Notes under the pieces: model-generated
The model's input: the letters and a program-made list of their open reading frames with translations, nothing else
Told to the model about the DNA's origin: nothing
The model's database searches: none
Made by a program: the position numbers and the translations under genes
Shown here: positions 26,446-35,528 of the stretch, one piece after another
Position numbering within the stretch: the first letter of the stretch is position 1
Layout: every line of letters begins with the position of its first letter
NCBI GenBank assembly: GCA_963850525.1
Contig: CAWKLQ010000009.1
Coordinates: 23,107 to 87,106 of the forward strand
Length of the DNA stretch: 64,000 nucleotides
Direction: 5' to 3'
Source: JAEMQF01 sp963850525
GTDB lineage: Bacteria; Pseudomonadota; Gammaproteobacteria; Burkholderiales; Burkholderiaceae_C

Positions 26446-28842
26446 ATGGAATACGCGCATCGTTCAGACCCCGACGCGTGCCGCCAAACGGCGCTGCGCG
26501 CCGAACGCGTTGGGCCGCGCTCGGCGCGCTGGCGCGCAGGGCGTCGCATCGCCAAGTTGTCGCTGCTGGCTTTGCTCGCGGCTTGCGGCGCCGGCACTGA
26601 CGAACCGGCGCCAGGCGGGACGGTGGTGACGACCGAAACCGCGTGCACCACCGCGCCGGCCGCGTTCAGCAGCAACGTTTGGCCGAGCATGAACGGCGTG
26701 TGCACGGGCTGTCACCTGCAGGGTGGCGTGGCCGGCGGCACGGCGCTGGTGTTCGCGACGGGCGGCAGCGAGCTGCAGAACTACAACGTGCTGCGCGACT
26801 ACGCCAAGACGTCGAGCAGCCTGTTGCTGTCCAAGACGATCGGCCTGCCGAGCCACGCCGGCGGCGGCCCGTTCGTCAACACCGGTTCGCAGGCCTACAT
26901 GGACCTGGCTGCGCTGATTCCGCAAATGACGCAGCAGGTCTGCACCACCACGACCACCGTGCCGCCCACGACGTCCGGCGCAGGCGGGTTCTGGCAAGAC
27001 GTGGCACTCGTGACCGACGCGACGGTTCTGGCCAAGGCCTCGGTGTTGTTCGCCGGGCGCAACCCCACGCCGCAAGAGTCGGCGGCGGCGAGCAGCGGCG
27101 GCACGCCGGCGCTGCGCCAGACGATTCGCGGCTACATGCAGGGTCCGGTATTCGAGCGCTTCTTGAACGACGTGGGTGACACCCACTTTCTCAGCCCCGG
27201 CGTCGTGGTTCGCGGCAACGACATGGGCTACAACCCGCTGGATTGGCCGACCGCCGGCGCCGTGCTTGGCGCGACCGGCGTGACCCAGGTGGCGGCGGCT
27301 GAACAGAACCGCTTCGACGGATCGGCCCGGCGCGAGGCGATCGAACTGATGAAGTTCATCGTGCGCAACGACCGGCCGTACACCGACATGGTCTCGGCCA
27401 ACTACACCGTCGTGAACGGCATCCTCGCGCAGTATCTGGGCGCCACCGTGCAGGGCAGTTTCACCAATCCGGCCGATGACACCGAGTGGCGCCAGGCAAC
27501 GCTGCCGAGCCAGCGCCTGGGCGGCACCCGCGAGCACGCCGGCGTGCTGTCCTCGCACCCGTGGCTGCAGCGCTTCCCGACCACCGCCACGAACCGCAAT
27601 CGGCATCGCGTGAACATGCTCTACAAGCAGTTCCTCGGCACCGATGTCAGCGCGCTCGCGGTGCGCCCCCTCGAAGACGGAACGACCTTCCGGGTGCCCA
27701 CCGTCGAGAACCCCGGCTGTGCGGCGTGCCACGACACGATCGATCCGGTCGCCGCGGGTTTCCAGAACTGGAACGAGCGCAACCGCTACCTGCCCAATCG
27801 AGCGGGCACGGTGGACCACGCGCTGCCCGGCAGCTACCGCTCGGCCAACTACCCGAAAGATGCGAACGGCCAGGCCTACTACCGGGCCGGCGACAACTGG
27901 TTCCGCGACGCCAAGGCGCCCGGTTACGGCGCAACGACCCTGCCTGGCGGCGTGACGGGCAACCCGACGGCGCTGCAGTGGCTCGGGCAACAGGTGGCGA
28001 ACGACCCGCGCTTCGCGCTCGGCGCGGTGCACTTCTGGTACGAGGGCGTGTTCGGCCGCAATCCGCTGCAAGCGCCGTTCGACACGAGCAGCCCGCAGTA
28101 CGCTGGCCTGCTCGCTGCCTACAACGCGCAGAACGCCGAGTTCGAGGCGATCGCCGCGCGTTTCCGCAGCGGCAGCGGCAACGGCGCGTACAACGTGCGC
28201 GACCTGCTCGTCGACCTGGTGCTGAGCCAATGGTTCCGCGCCGACCGCGTTGCCAGCCTGAGCGCGGCACGCGCCACCGAGTTGCACGACATCGGCAGCG
28301 TCAACATGCTGCCGCCCTCGCAACTCAACCAGAAGCTGATCGGCGTCGTCGGCATGGGCTGGGCCGATTTCGACAACCCCTACACCGGCTGGGCGCTGAA
28401 CTATGGCGACTTCGATGGCGTGCAACGCGTGAACCGCGCCAAGTCGCACACCATGATGCAAAGCATCGCTATCGACCGGCTCGTCGCGGTGCGCAGTTGT
28501 GCGTTCACGAAGGGCGACTTCGACAAGCCCGTTGCGAACCGCTTGCTGTTCCCGTCGGCGACGCTGACGGACACACCCGCCACCAGCGCCGGCCTGGCGG
28601 CGATCACGCAAAACGTTCGCCACCTGCACAAGTGGCTGTGGAAGGAAGACGTTCCCGAGACCGACGGCGAAGTGCAGCGCACCCTGAAGCTGTTCACCGA
28701 CACCTGGGCGGACCGCGCCAGCGCACCGGCGCGACCCGTGAACTGCGCCTACAACAACACGAATGACGCCGCCTACGCCGGGCGCGCCTGGGCCGCCGTC
28801 ATCGCCTACATGCTGGGCGACCCGAAGTTTCTCTACGAATAG
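26446..28842 (+). CDS. Large DUF1592/DUF1588-like lipoprotein with two CxxCH motifs
   Basis: A 798-residue envelope protein. ATG 26446 follows GGGAGG. Residues 36-47 (AKLSLLALLAAC) form a lipobox, predicting lipidation at Cys47. CTGCH at 86-90 lies in a PSCyt-like N-terminal region. A second CAACH at 425-429 occurs in ENPGCAACHDTIDPVAAGF, the arrangement seen in DUF1588-type regions next to HRVNMLYKQFLGT. Two CxxCH motifs suggest covalent heme or another metal centre. It is followed after 13 bases by a DUF1501 protein; similar pairs are known from planctomycetes and some proteobacteria without an established function. Confidence 0.72.
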   Translation: MEYAHRSDPDACRQTALRAERVGPRSARWRAGRRIAKLSLLALLAACGAGTDEPAPGGTVVTTETACTTAPAAFSSNVWPSMNGVCTGCHLQGGVAGGTALVFATGGSELQNYNVLRDYAKTSSSLLLSKTIGLPSHAGGGPFVNTGSQAYMDLAALIPQMTQQVCTTTTTVPPTTSGAGGFWQDVALVTDATVLAKASVLFAGRNPTPQESAAASSGGTPALRQTIRGYMQGPVFERFLNDVGDTHFLSPGVVVRGNDMGYNPLDWPTAGAVLGATGVTQVAAAEQNRFDGSARREAIELMKFIVRNDRPYTDMVSANYTVVNGILAQYLGATVQGSFTNPADDTEWRQATLPSQRLGGTREHAGVLSSHPWLQRFPTTATNRNRHRVNMLYKQFLGTDVSALAVRPLEDGTTFRVPTVENPGCAACHDTIDPVAAGFQNWNERNRYLPNRAGTVDHALPGSYRSANYPKDANGQAYYRAGDNWFRDAKAPGYGATTLPGGVTGNPTALQWLGQQVANDPRFALGAVHFWYEGVFGRNPLQAPFDTSSPQYAGLLAAYNAQNAEFEAIAARFRSGSGNGAYNVRDLLVDLVLSQWFRADRVASLSAARATELHDIGSVNMLPPSQLNQKLIGVVGMGWADFDNPYTGWALNYGDFDGVQRVNRAKSHTMMQSIAIDRLVAVRSCAFTKGDFDKPVANRLLFPSATLTDTPATSAGLAAITQNVRHLHKWLWKEDVPETDGEVQRTLKLFTDTWADRASAPARPVNCAYNNTNDAAYAGRAWAAVIAYMLGDPKFLYE

Positions 28843-28855
28843 AAGGAGCCTCACC

Positions 28856-30118
28856 ATGCAACGCAGAGAACTTCTGAAGCTGGCCGGCGCCTGCGGCGTC
28901 GTCATTCCGACCTGGTCGCTGCTGCCCGAGGCGAATGCGCAGACGGGCCCCTACACCGGCAGGATTTTGATCAACATCCACGCCGACGGCGGCATCGACC
29001 AGAGCTCGTGGGTCGATCCGCGCGAACGCGACGCGACGCTGAACAACTACGCCGCGGCCGCGACGCCCGCGGGCGTGTCGGGCAACATCCGTTCCGCGCC
29101 GATGGGCAACAACAAGGCGTTTTTCGACGCGCATTTCCGCCAGATCCTCGTGATCAACGGCGTGCACAGCGAAACCAATGGCCACGACGAAGGCACGCGC
29201 GCCCACGCCACCGGCAGGCTCGACATGGGCTATCCGAATGTCGCCGAGCTGTTCGCGTTCACTTATGGCCGCGGCATGCCCATGCCCTGGCTGAGCAGTG
29301 GCGGCTTTCGCGTCAGCGCCGGGCTGGTGGCGCCCACCCGCGTGCCCGACGCCAACGCGTGGCGCGCCCTGACGCAACCGAACGCCGCTTCGGCGAGCAA
29401 CGATTTCATGAAGCAGGCCGACGTGACGCGCACCCAGCTCGCTCGCGCCGAACGCATGAAAGCGCTGCAGGCCCGAGGCGACCTGATGCCGCGCTCGAAA
29501 GTCGCGGTGGAAGAGTTCCTCGGCGCGGCCGATTCACGCGCCCTGCTGCAACGCGTCTCGCAGCTCACACCTGCGACCTTCGATGCGTTCACGCAGGCGC
29601 ACATCGCGTTGATCGCCGCGCAGGCCGGCATCACCTCGACGGTTCAGCTCGCGAGCGGCGGCTTCGACGCGCACGACAACATCGACGCGAGTTACGCGAA
29701 TGCGCTGCCACGCTTGACCGATCTGGTCACCTACCTGTGGCAGAAGTCGGCCGAATTGGGATTGACGAACCGCATCTTCCTGCGCGTTTACTCCGAGTTT
29801 GGCCGCACCCCGCTGAACGCAGGCAATGGCAAGGACCATTGGGAAGTCGGCTCGCAAATCCTGATGGAGGCGAATCCGGCGTGGGGGAACCGCGTCTTCG
29901 GCGCGAGCGGGCCGCGACACGAGCAGCAGCGCATCAACGTCGCCAGCGGCGCCGTCGACCCGGCGGGTATCGTCATCAAGCCGCGCCACATTCACGCGGC
30001 GTTGCGCAGGTACCTGAACATCGAGACCACCGACCCGCGCTTCAACTTGAAGGTTCCGGCGAACGAGATGTTCGATTTTTTCAATCCGAGCGTGAGCACC
30101 GGCTACCCGACCCTGTGA
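28856..30118 (+). CDS. DUF1501 family exported protein
   Basis: A 420-residue protein with an N-terminal Tat-like signal (MQRRELLKLAGACGVVIPTW, cleaved near ANA-QT). The body shows the DUF1501 pattern related to sulfatases/alkaline phosphatases: RILINIHADGGIDQSSWVDP, INGVHSETNGHDEGTRAHATG and a C-terminal VYSEFGRTPLNAGNGKDHWEV. The histidine/aspartate clusters suggest a metal site. AAGGAG overlaps the region just after the previous stop, so the two genes form one operon. The substrate is unknown. Confidence 0.82.
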   Translation: MQRRELLKLAGACGVVIPTWSLLPEANAQTGPYTGRILINIHADGGIDQSSWVDPRERDATLNNYAAAATPAGVSGNIRSAPMGNNKAFFDAHFRQILVINGVHSETNGHDEGTRAHATGRLDMGYPNVAELFAFTYGRGMPMPWLSSGGFRVSAGLVAPTRVPDANAWRALTQPNAASASNDFMKQADVTRTQLARAERMKALQARGDLMPRSKVAVEEFLGAADSRALLQRVSQLTPATFDAFTQAHIALIAAQAGITSTVQLASGGFDAHDNIDASYANALPRLTDLVTYLWQKSAELGLTNRIFLRVYSEFGRTPLNAGNGKDHWEVGSQILMEANPAWGNRVFGASGPRHEQQRINVASGAVDPAGIVIKPRHIHAALRRYLNIETTDPRFNLKVPANEMFDFFNPSVSTGYPTL

Positions 30119-30126
30119 ACTCGCCC

Positions 30127-30155
30127 CCGGCACGGGCCAAGACTGCCCGTGCCGG
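30127..30155. terminator. Bidirectional hairpin between convergent genes
   Basis: A perfect 11-bp inverted repeat, CCGGCACGGGC and GCCCGTGCCGG around a 7-base loop, sits between the stop of the DUF1501 gene and the stop of the convergent oxidoreductase. There is no long U-tract on either side. Confidence 0.6.
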
Positions 30156-30161
30156 AGCGCG

Positions 30162-31454
30162 CTACTGCCGGTCGCGCCAGCGGTAGTAGCGAATCGACGC
30201 CGCGAGGAACCAGGGCTTGCCGGTGTAGAACGGCCGGGTCTGGAAGCGCAAGGCATCGAACGCGGTGCGCCCCTCTGGCAAGCCCAGCACCTGCTGGCCG
30301 AGCTTCATGCCGAGGTAGCTGCCCATGCCCACGCCCGAGCCGCAATAGCCCATCGCGTAGTGCACGCCGTCGTGCGCGCCGATGTGCATCAACTCGTCGA
30401 AGGTGTACGCGACAAAGCCGCACCAGGAATGGCTGATGCGCGTGTGCTGCAGTTCAGGGAAGACGCCCACCAGGTCGGCGTGCAGCAGCGGGCCGCTGAT
30501 CCTCGGGTCGGTTTCGCTCGTCGAGACGCGCCCGCCGAACAGGATGCGCGTGCGGTCCGGCGACGCGCGGTAGTAGAAGACGACCTTGCGCGTGTCGCTG
30601 ACGATGCGGTTCTTCGGCATGAGGCGCGCCATCTGCGAAGGCGCGAGAGGCTCGGTGGCGATGATGTAGCTACCGATCGGGATCACGCGGCGCTGCAGCC
30701 AGGGCAGGAGCTTGCCGGTGTAGCCGTTCGTCGCGATGGCGACCTGGCGCGCCTGCACCGTGCCGCGGGCGGTGATCACGCGCCATGCGGCGCCGTCGCG
30801 CTCGATTCGGATCACGGGGCAACGCGCCACGACACCCGCGCCCGCAGCGCGAACGCGGTCGAGCAGGCCCTGGTGGTAGCGCGCCGGGTCGACGCTCGCG
30901 TGGCTGCGGTAGACCACGCCGCCGTGATACGCGTCGCTGCCCAGCTCCTGGTGCTGCTCTGCGCGCGGCACCACATTCGCGTCAACTTCGAGTCCGGCCG
31001 GCTGGTGCTCGACGGCGTGCGCGAGTTGCTTGAACTGCGCCGGATTGTGCGCAGCGTGGAAGCGCCCGACGACGCCGAAGTCGCATTCGATCTTCTCGGC
31101 CGCGACAAATTCGCCGAACCAGCACAGCGAGCGCCGGCCCTCGAGCAGAATCTCGCGCGCCTGCTGCGCGCCGTGGCGCCGCGAGAGTGCGTCGAAACCG
31201 GGCTTGACGCTCGTCGAGATCTGCCCGCCGTTGCGCGTGCTGCAGCCCCAGCCGGCGTCTTCGGCATCCAGCACGAGCGTGTCGCGCCCGCCGCGCGCCG
31301 TCTGCAGTGCGGCGTGCAGACCGGTGTAGCCCGAGCCGACGATCACGACGTCGGCGTGTGAAGGCAGCGCCACTTCGCCGAGGGCGGGGCGCGGCACCGC
31401 GTCCCACCAGTAGGGTGCGAACTTGCAATCGGCGGTGAACAGGTTTGAACTCAT
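30162..31454 (-). CDS. FAD-dependent amine/amino acid oxidoreductase (DAO family)
   Basis: A 430-residue DAO-fold flavoprotein. The dinucleotide motif is VVIVGSGYTGLHAALQTARGG at about 36-56. GWGCSTRNGGQISTSVKPGFD is typical of gamma-glutamylputrescine oxidase (PuuB/OrdL)-like enzymes, and the C-terminal MGYCGSGVGMGSYLGMKLG is the FAD-covering segment. ATG 31454 is preferred to an earlier in-frame ATG because it gives the family length. It probably oxidises a secondary amine or polyamine derivative; a Pot-type importer lies about 7 kb away. Confidence 0.82.
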   Translation of the reverse strand: MSSNLFTADCKFAPYWWDAVPRPALGEVALPSHADVVIVGSGYTGLHAALQTARGGRDTLVLDAEDAGWGCSTRNGGQISTSVKPGFDALSRRHGAQQAREILLEGRRSLCWFGEFVAAEKIECDFGVVGRFHAAHNPAQFKQLAHAVEHQPAGLEVDANVVPRAEQHQELGSDAYHGGVVYRSHASVDPARYHQGLLDRVRAAGAGVVARCPVIRIERDGAAWRVITARGTVQARQVAIATNGYTGKLLPWLQRRVIPIGSYIIATEPLAPSQMARLMPKNRIVSDTRKVVFYYRASPDRTRILFGGRVSTSETDPRISGPLLHADLVGVFPELQHTRISHSWCGFVAYTFDELMHIGAHDGVHYAMGYCGSGVGMGSYLGMKLGQQVLGLPEGRTAFDALRFQTRPFYTGKPWFLAASIRYYRWRDRQ

Positions 31455-31720
31455 GGGGTGCGGGGCGCGCAAGCCGCCGCGAATGCTACAGGCAGGCGCA
31501 GAATTCAGCGTCGCTCGCGACGCCGGCCTGTGCCGTACTCGCATCGCGAACGTTCGAGCCGTCGCGCCTGACGCCCCAGAGTGACCCGCTGGCGAGTTCG
31601 GCACGGCCGCTACAGAGTCCGCATTGCGGAAGTCAAGCAGACCGCGCCAACGCTTGCGATTCGCAGTACGACCACGCGCCGCACCATGAGCGCGATCTCG
31701 CGCTTGACGCCGGCACCCCG

Positions 31721-32248
31721 CTACAGGCGCCCTGCCGCCCTCAAAGCGGCTTCGATGGTGGCAAGCGGCAGCACCAGCGATCGAGGAGTATCAATCAAGG
31801 AGATGGCGCCATAGGTCTCGTACCAGGCGGCGACTCGGTCGTTCTTGGCGTCGATCAACAAGCCAACACCTCCGACCTCGGCGGTGACGCGATTGCAACG
31901 GCGTCCAGCGGCCAACAGCAGTTGGCCGCCCAAACCATGGCCCTGCATGGTCAGATCTACGGCCAGGCGTCCCAGGCGAAACACCGGAACGTCGTAGCGT
32001 GCCAGCCCCTTTCTCACAAGCATTGGCGTACGCGCGTAGTCGATCGAGGCAGGGCTCAGACTGTAGAAACCCAGTACGCGTCCTTCATCACCGAGGGGCG
32101 TGACGACAAAGGTTTTCGCGCCACCGCTCGCGTGGTTCTGCCGCGCATGGCGTCGCAGGAACTCGTTCAGCTCAGGTTCCCCGCAATCGAAGGCGTCGCG
32201 GTCATGCGCCTTCGAGATCGGGGTCTCGCGCCAATCAGGAAGGTTCAT
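31721..32248 (-). CDS. TacT/AtaT-type GNAT toxin
   Basis: A 175-residue toxin-type acetyltransferase. The N-terminal HDRDAFDCGEPELNEFLRRHA is the hallmark of TacT-like toxins. The acetyl-CoA loop is RLAVDLTMQGHGLGGQLLL and the presumed catalytic tyrosine lies in AAWYETYGAI. Known relatives acetylate aminoacyl-tRNA and block translation. Its ATG overlaps the stop of the upstream DUF1778 antitoxin gene. Confidence 0.9.
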   Translation of the reverse strand: MNLPDWRETPISKAHDRDAFDCGEPELNEFLRRHARQNHASGGAKTFVVTPLGDEGRVLGFYSLSPASIDYARTPMLVRKGLARYDVPVFRLGRLAVDLTMQGHGLGGQLLLAAGRRCNRVTAEVGGVGLLIDAKNDRVAAWYETYGAISLIDTPRSLVLPLATIEAALRAAGRL

Positions 32249-32523
32249 CTGCCCTTGGGCATGCGCCGCGCCACGCCCAGAAGCTTGGAATTGGGTGCCG
32301 GTGGGTTTTCCAGCGCATCAAGCACTCGCTGGCTGTCGCGCTCTGACAGAGTTACATGCTCAGCCTGCTCGATAACCTTTCGGGCTGCATCCAGTGCATG
32401 GCGCAGAACGAAATCAGTCATGTCGGTATGCTCAAGCGCGACTGCGCGCATCAGCGTCGCCTTGTCGTCCGCGCGAACACGAAGGGCAAGCCGACTGTTG
32501 CCTTCAACGACGGCACGAGGCAT
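32245..32523 (-). CDS. DUF1778 (TacA-like) ribbon-helix-helix antitoxin
   Basis: A 92-residue antitoxin. Residues 1-50 form the ribbon-helix-helix region (SRLALRVRADDKATLMRAVAL, TDFVLRHALDAARKVIEQA) and the C-terminus (RDSQRVLDALENPPAPNSKLL) is the toxin-neutralising tail. ATG 32523 is selected because AAGGAG lies 6 bases upstream; two earlier in-frame ATGs would place the operator inside the gene. It should repress its own promoter together with the toxin. Confidence 0.9.
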   Translation of the reverse strand: MPRAVVEGNSRLALRVRADDKATLMRAVALEHTDMTDFVLRHALDAARKVIEQAEHVTLSERDSQRVLDALENPPAPNSKLLGVARRMPKGR

Positions 32524-32538
32524 GATGGGCTCCTTGTT

Positions 32539-32560
32539 TGTACACATTGAAATGGTACAC
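32539..32560 (-). promoter_or_regulatory. Probable autoregulatory operator of the toxin-antitoxin pair
   Basis: TGTACACAT-tgaa-ATGGTACA(C) is a near-perfect inverted repeat with one indel, 16-37 bases upstream of the antitoxin ATG. Ribbon-helix-helix antitoxins usually bind such palindromes to repress the operon. Confidence 0.5.
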
Positions 32561-32644
32561 GACGGCGCCAGGCGCTGCAACTGCACACGCACCCGACCTG
32601 CGCTTCAATGCGGCGCCACCCCAAGATCTGGCACGGGCCTCGCA

Positions 32645-34261
32645 CTAACGCGCATCCGCCAGCACCAGCTCGGCACCCTTTTCACCGACCATGATCGTCG
32701 GCGCGTTCGTATTGCCCGAGGTCAGCGTCGGGAACACCGAGGCGTCGATGATCCGCAGGCCCGCGATGCCGTGCACCTTGAGCCGCGCATCGACCACGTT
32801 CAACGCCGGGTCGCTGCCCATGCGGCACGTGCTCACGGGGTGAAACACGCTGGACGCGCGTTGCCGGATGTCAGCAAGCAGCTCGTCGTCCGTTCGCGCC
32901 TGCGGCCCGGGCTCGAGTTCCGCGGCGATCACCTGAGCTAAGGCCGGCGTCGCCGCGAGGCGGCGCAGGAAGCGCGTCGCGTCGAGCATCGCGTCGACGT
33001 CGTGCTCGGTCGCGAGCGAATTCGGCACGATGATCGGCGCTGCGTGCGGGTCCGCCGAGCGCAAGCGCACGTGGCCGCGGCTCGTCGGCCGGCACGGTTG
33101 GGCGCTGAGCAGAAAGCCGGGAAACGTGTCCGGGCTCATCAGCGCACGCTTGCCCGGCAGCGCGCGCGTGTAGCTGAGCGGCGAGAAGTAGAGCTGCAGG
33201 TCCGGCCGCGCCAGGCCGGGCCGGGAGCGAACGAAGCCACCGCCCTGGTTCACGCTCAGCGCGAGCGGCCCGCGGCGCGTGGCGAGGTAGCGCAGGCCGA
33301 CGCGCAACTTGCCCCACCACGGGCGCAACTCATCGTTGAGTGTGGCCACGCGCGAGCGGTACAGGTGATCGATGCACAAGTGGTCCTGCAGGTGCTGGCC
33401 CACCGCCGGCTGGTGCAGCACGACGCCGATGCCGAGCATTTGCAGCAACGGCGCCGCGCCGACGCCCGAAGCCTGGAGCAGCAGCGGCGAGTTCACGGCG
33501 CCGGCGCAGACGATGACTTCGCGCGCCGCGTGGGCGTGCTGCGCGGCGCCGCTCTGCTGGTAGTCAAGGCCGGTCGCGCGGTGGCCGTCGAACGTGATGC
33601 GCGTTGCAAGCGAGTGCGTGTGCACGATCAGATTCGGGCGCTTCGCGGCCGGGTGCAGGTAGGCGCGTGCGGCCGACATGCGCCGGCCGTGAAGCGTCGT
33701 GATCTCGTACACCCCCACGCCCTCCTGCACCGCGCCGTTGAAACCGGAGTTGCGCGCGAAGCCGGCGTCTGCGCCCGCGTTCAGAAACGCTTCGCACAGC
33801 GGGTGCACTTCATTCGACACGTCGCTCACGTGCAGCGGCCCGCCGCGGCCACGCCAGGCGGGGTCGCCATGCGGCGCGTCTTCCATCTTTCTGAAGTAAG
33901 GCAGCACGTCGGCCCAACCCCAACCCGGGTTGCCGAAAGCGAGCCAGTCGTCGAAGTCGCTGGCGAGGCCGCGCACGTAGACCATCGCGTTGATCGAACT
34001 CGAGCCGCCCAGCACCTTGCCGCGCGGCCAGTAACCTTCGCGCCCGGCGAGGTTCGCCTCGGGCTCGCTGCGGTACATCCAGTTCAGCGAGGCGTCGTAA
34101 AACGACAGGCCGTACCCGATCGGCATCTGAACGCGAAAGAGTTGGTCGCTGCCGCCGGCTTCCAGCAGCAGCACGCGGTGGCGGCGATTCGCGCTGAGGC
34201 GGTTCGCGAGCACACAGCCCGCCGAGCCGGCGCCAACAATGATGTAGTCGAATTCACTCAC
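32645..34261 (-). CDS. GMC-family oxidoreductase (choline dehydrogenase-like)
   Basis: A 538-residue FAD alcohol dehydrogenase. It starts with the ADP-binding FDYIIVGAGSAGCVLANRLS. GMC signature 1 is GREGYWPRGKVLGGSSSINAMVYVRG, signature 2 is around CAGAVNSPLLLQASGVG, and the C-terminal STCRMGSDP plus GNTNAPTIMVGEKGA include the active-site His/Asn region. GTG 34261 is used; GTG 34273 four codons earlier is possible. It is divergent from the enolase-superfamily gene. The alcohol substrate is unknown. Confidence 0.88.
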   Translation of the reverse strand: MSEFDYIIVGAGSAGCVLANRLSANRRHRVLLLEAGGSDQLFRVQMPIGYGLSFYDASLNWMYRSEPEANLAGREGYWPRGKVLGGSSSINAMVYVRGLASDFDDWLAFGNPGWGWADVLPYFRKMEDAPHGDPAWRGRGGPLHVSDVSNEVHPLCEAFLNAGADAGFARNSGFNGAVQEGVGVYEITTLHGRRMSAARAYLHPAAKRPNLIVHTHSLATRITFDGHRATGLDYQQSGAAQHAHAAREVIVCAGAVNSPLLLQASGVGAAPLLQMLGIGVVLHQPAVGQHLQDHLCIDHLYRSRVATLNDELRPWWGKLRVGLRYLATRRGPLALSVNQGGGFVRSRPGLARPDLQLYFSPLSYTRALPGKRALMSPDTFPGFLLSAQPCRPTSRGHVRLRSADPHAAPIIVPNSLATEHDVDAMLDATRFLRRLAATPALAQVIAAELEPGPQARTDDELLADIRQRASSVFHPVSTCRMGSDPALNVVDARLKVHGIAGLRIIDASVFPTLTSGNTNAPTIMVGEKGAELVLADAR

Positions 34262-34333
34262 GCGGTGGCGCACGCCGTCGCGTAGAGTCGCATCGCCGAG
34301 GCCATCTCGCAGCGGCTAGCGTGCACCGACAAC

Positions 34334-35437
34334 ATGAAGATCAAACGCATCGAGACATTCTGCACCGCCTTCGTCGGCTTCGTCCGCGTGACCACCGACG
34401 ACGGCGCGCACGGCTGGGGCCAGGTGTCGACGTATCACGCCGACATCAGCGCGCTCATCCTGCACCGCCAGGTCGCGCCATGGGTGCTGGGGCAAGACGC
34501 GCTCGACATCGACGCGCTCGTCGACCGCGTCTGCGAGCAGGAGCACAAGTTCCCGGGCTCGCACCTGTACCGTGCGATCGGCGGGGTCGACACCGCCCTG
34601 TGGGACTTGCGCGGCAGGCTGGAAGGCAAATCGGTGTGCGAGCTGCTCGGCGGCACGCCGGGCCCACTGCGCGCCTACGCGAGTTCGATGAAGCGCGACA
34701 TCACGCCGGAGCAGGAAGCGGCGCGTTTTTGCGCGCTGCGGGAGCGCTTCGGCTTCGACGCCTTCAAGTTCCGCATCGGCGCCGAATACGGCCACGACCG
34801 CGACGAATGGCCGGGCCGCACCGAAGCCATCGTGCCCGCCGTGCGGCGCGCCCTGGGTGCCGACGTGGACCTGCTCGTCGACGCGAACAGCTGCTATTCG
34901 CCGCAGCGCGCAATTCAAGTGGGCGCGCTGCTTCAGGAACACGGCGTGAGCCACTTCGAAGAACCCTGCCCGTACTGGGAACTCGAGCAGACAAAGCAGG
35001 TGCGCGACGCGCTGACCATCGACGTGACCGGCGGCGAACAGGACAACTACCTGCCGCACTGGCGCCACATGATCGAGACGCGCGCGGTGGACATCGTGCA
35101 GCCCGACGTCTGCTACCTGGGTGGCCTGGCGCGCACGCTGCGCGTGGTGCGCATGGCGGCCGATGCCGGCCTGCCGTGCACGCCGCACAGCGCGAATCTG
35201 TCGCTGGTGACGCTGTTCACAATGCACCTGCTGGGCGCGATCCCGAACCCCGGCAAGTACCTCGAGCTTTCCATCGAAGGGGCCGACTACTATCCGTGGC
35301 AAGACGGCCTGTTCGTCGAATCGCCCTACGCGGTGCGCAGTGGCAAGGTGACGATCCCAAGCGCGCCGGGCTGGGGGGTGGAGATCTCGCCGCAATGGCT
35401 CGAGCGCGCGAGTTATCAGGTGAGCGAGCGCGAATGA
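34334..35437 (+). CDS. Mandelate racemase/muconate lactonizing enzyme family protein
   Basis: A 367-residue enolase-superfamily enzyme. Apparent magnesium ligands are Asp183 (LLVDANSCYS), Glu209 (SHFEEPCP) and Glu235 (VTGGEQD). Lys145 in FDAFKFRIGAEYG and His285 in CTPHSANLS occupy the usual acid-base positions. The K-x-R motif rather than K-x-K points towards sugar-acid dehydratases or related members, not classical mandelate racemase. Single-gene context gives no firm substrate. Confidence 0.82.
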   Translation: MKIKRIETFCTAFVGFVRVTTDDGAHGWGQVSTYHADISALILHRQVAPWVLGQDALDIDALVDRVCEQEHKFPGSHLYRAIGGVDTALWDLRGRLEGKSVCELLGGTPGPLRAYASSMKRDITPEQEAARFCALRERFGFDAFKFRIGAEYGHDRDEWPGRTEAIVPAVRRALGADVDLLVDANSCYSPQRAIQVGALLQEHGVSHFEEPCPYWELEQTKQVRDALTIDVTGGEQDNYLPHWRHMIETRAVDIVQPDVCYLGGLARTLRVVRMAADAGLPCTPHSANLSLVTLFTMHLLGAIPNPGKYLELSIEGADYYPWQDGLFVESPYAVRSGKVTIPSAPGWGVEISPQWLERASYQVSERE

Positions 35438-35528
35438 GCGGCAGAGGACTATGGCCATCGGGCCGGCCGGCCGGAGTTCTTGGTACGCTCGACTCCGCGC
35501 CTATCCACACGGTTGCGGGACTGTCCAA

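Noticed and set aside
34334..35437. Enolase-superfamily gene as the methylaspartate ammonia-lyase missing from the mutase operon
   Set aside because: Its KFRIG and TPHS motifs and overall pattern are of the mandelate racemase/sugar acid dehydratase group, and it is 7 kb away in another unit.
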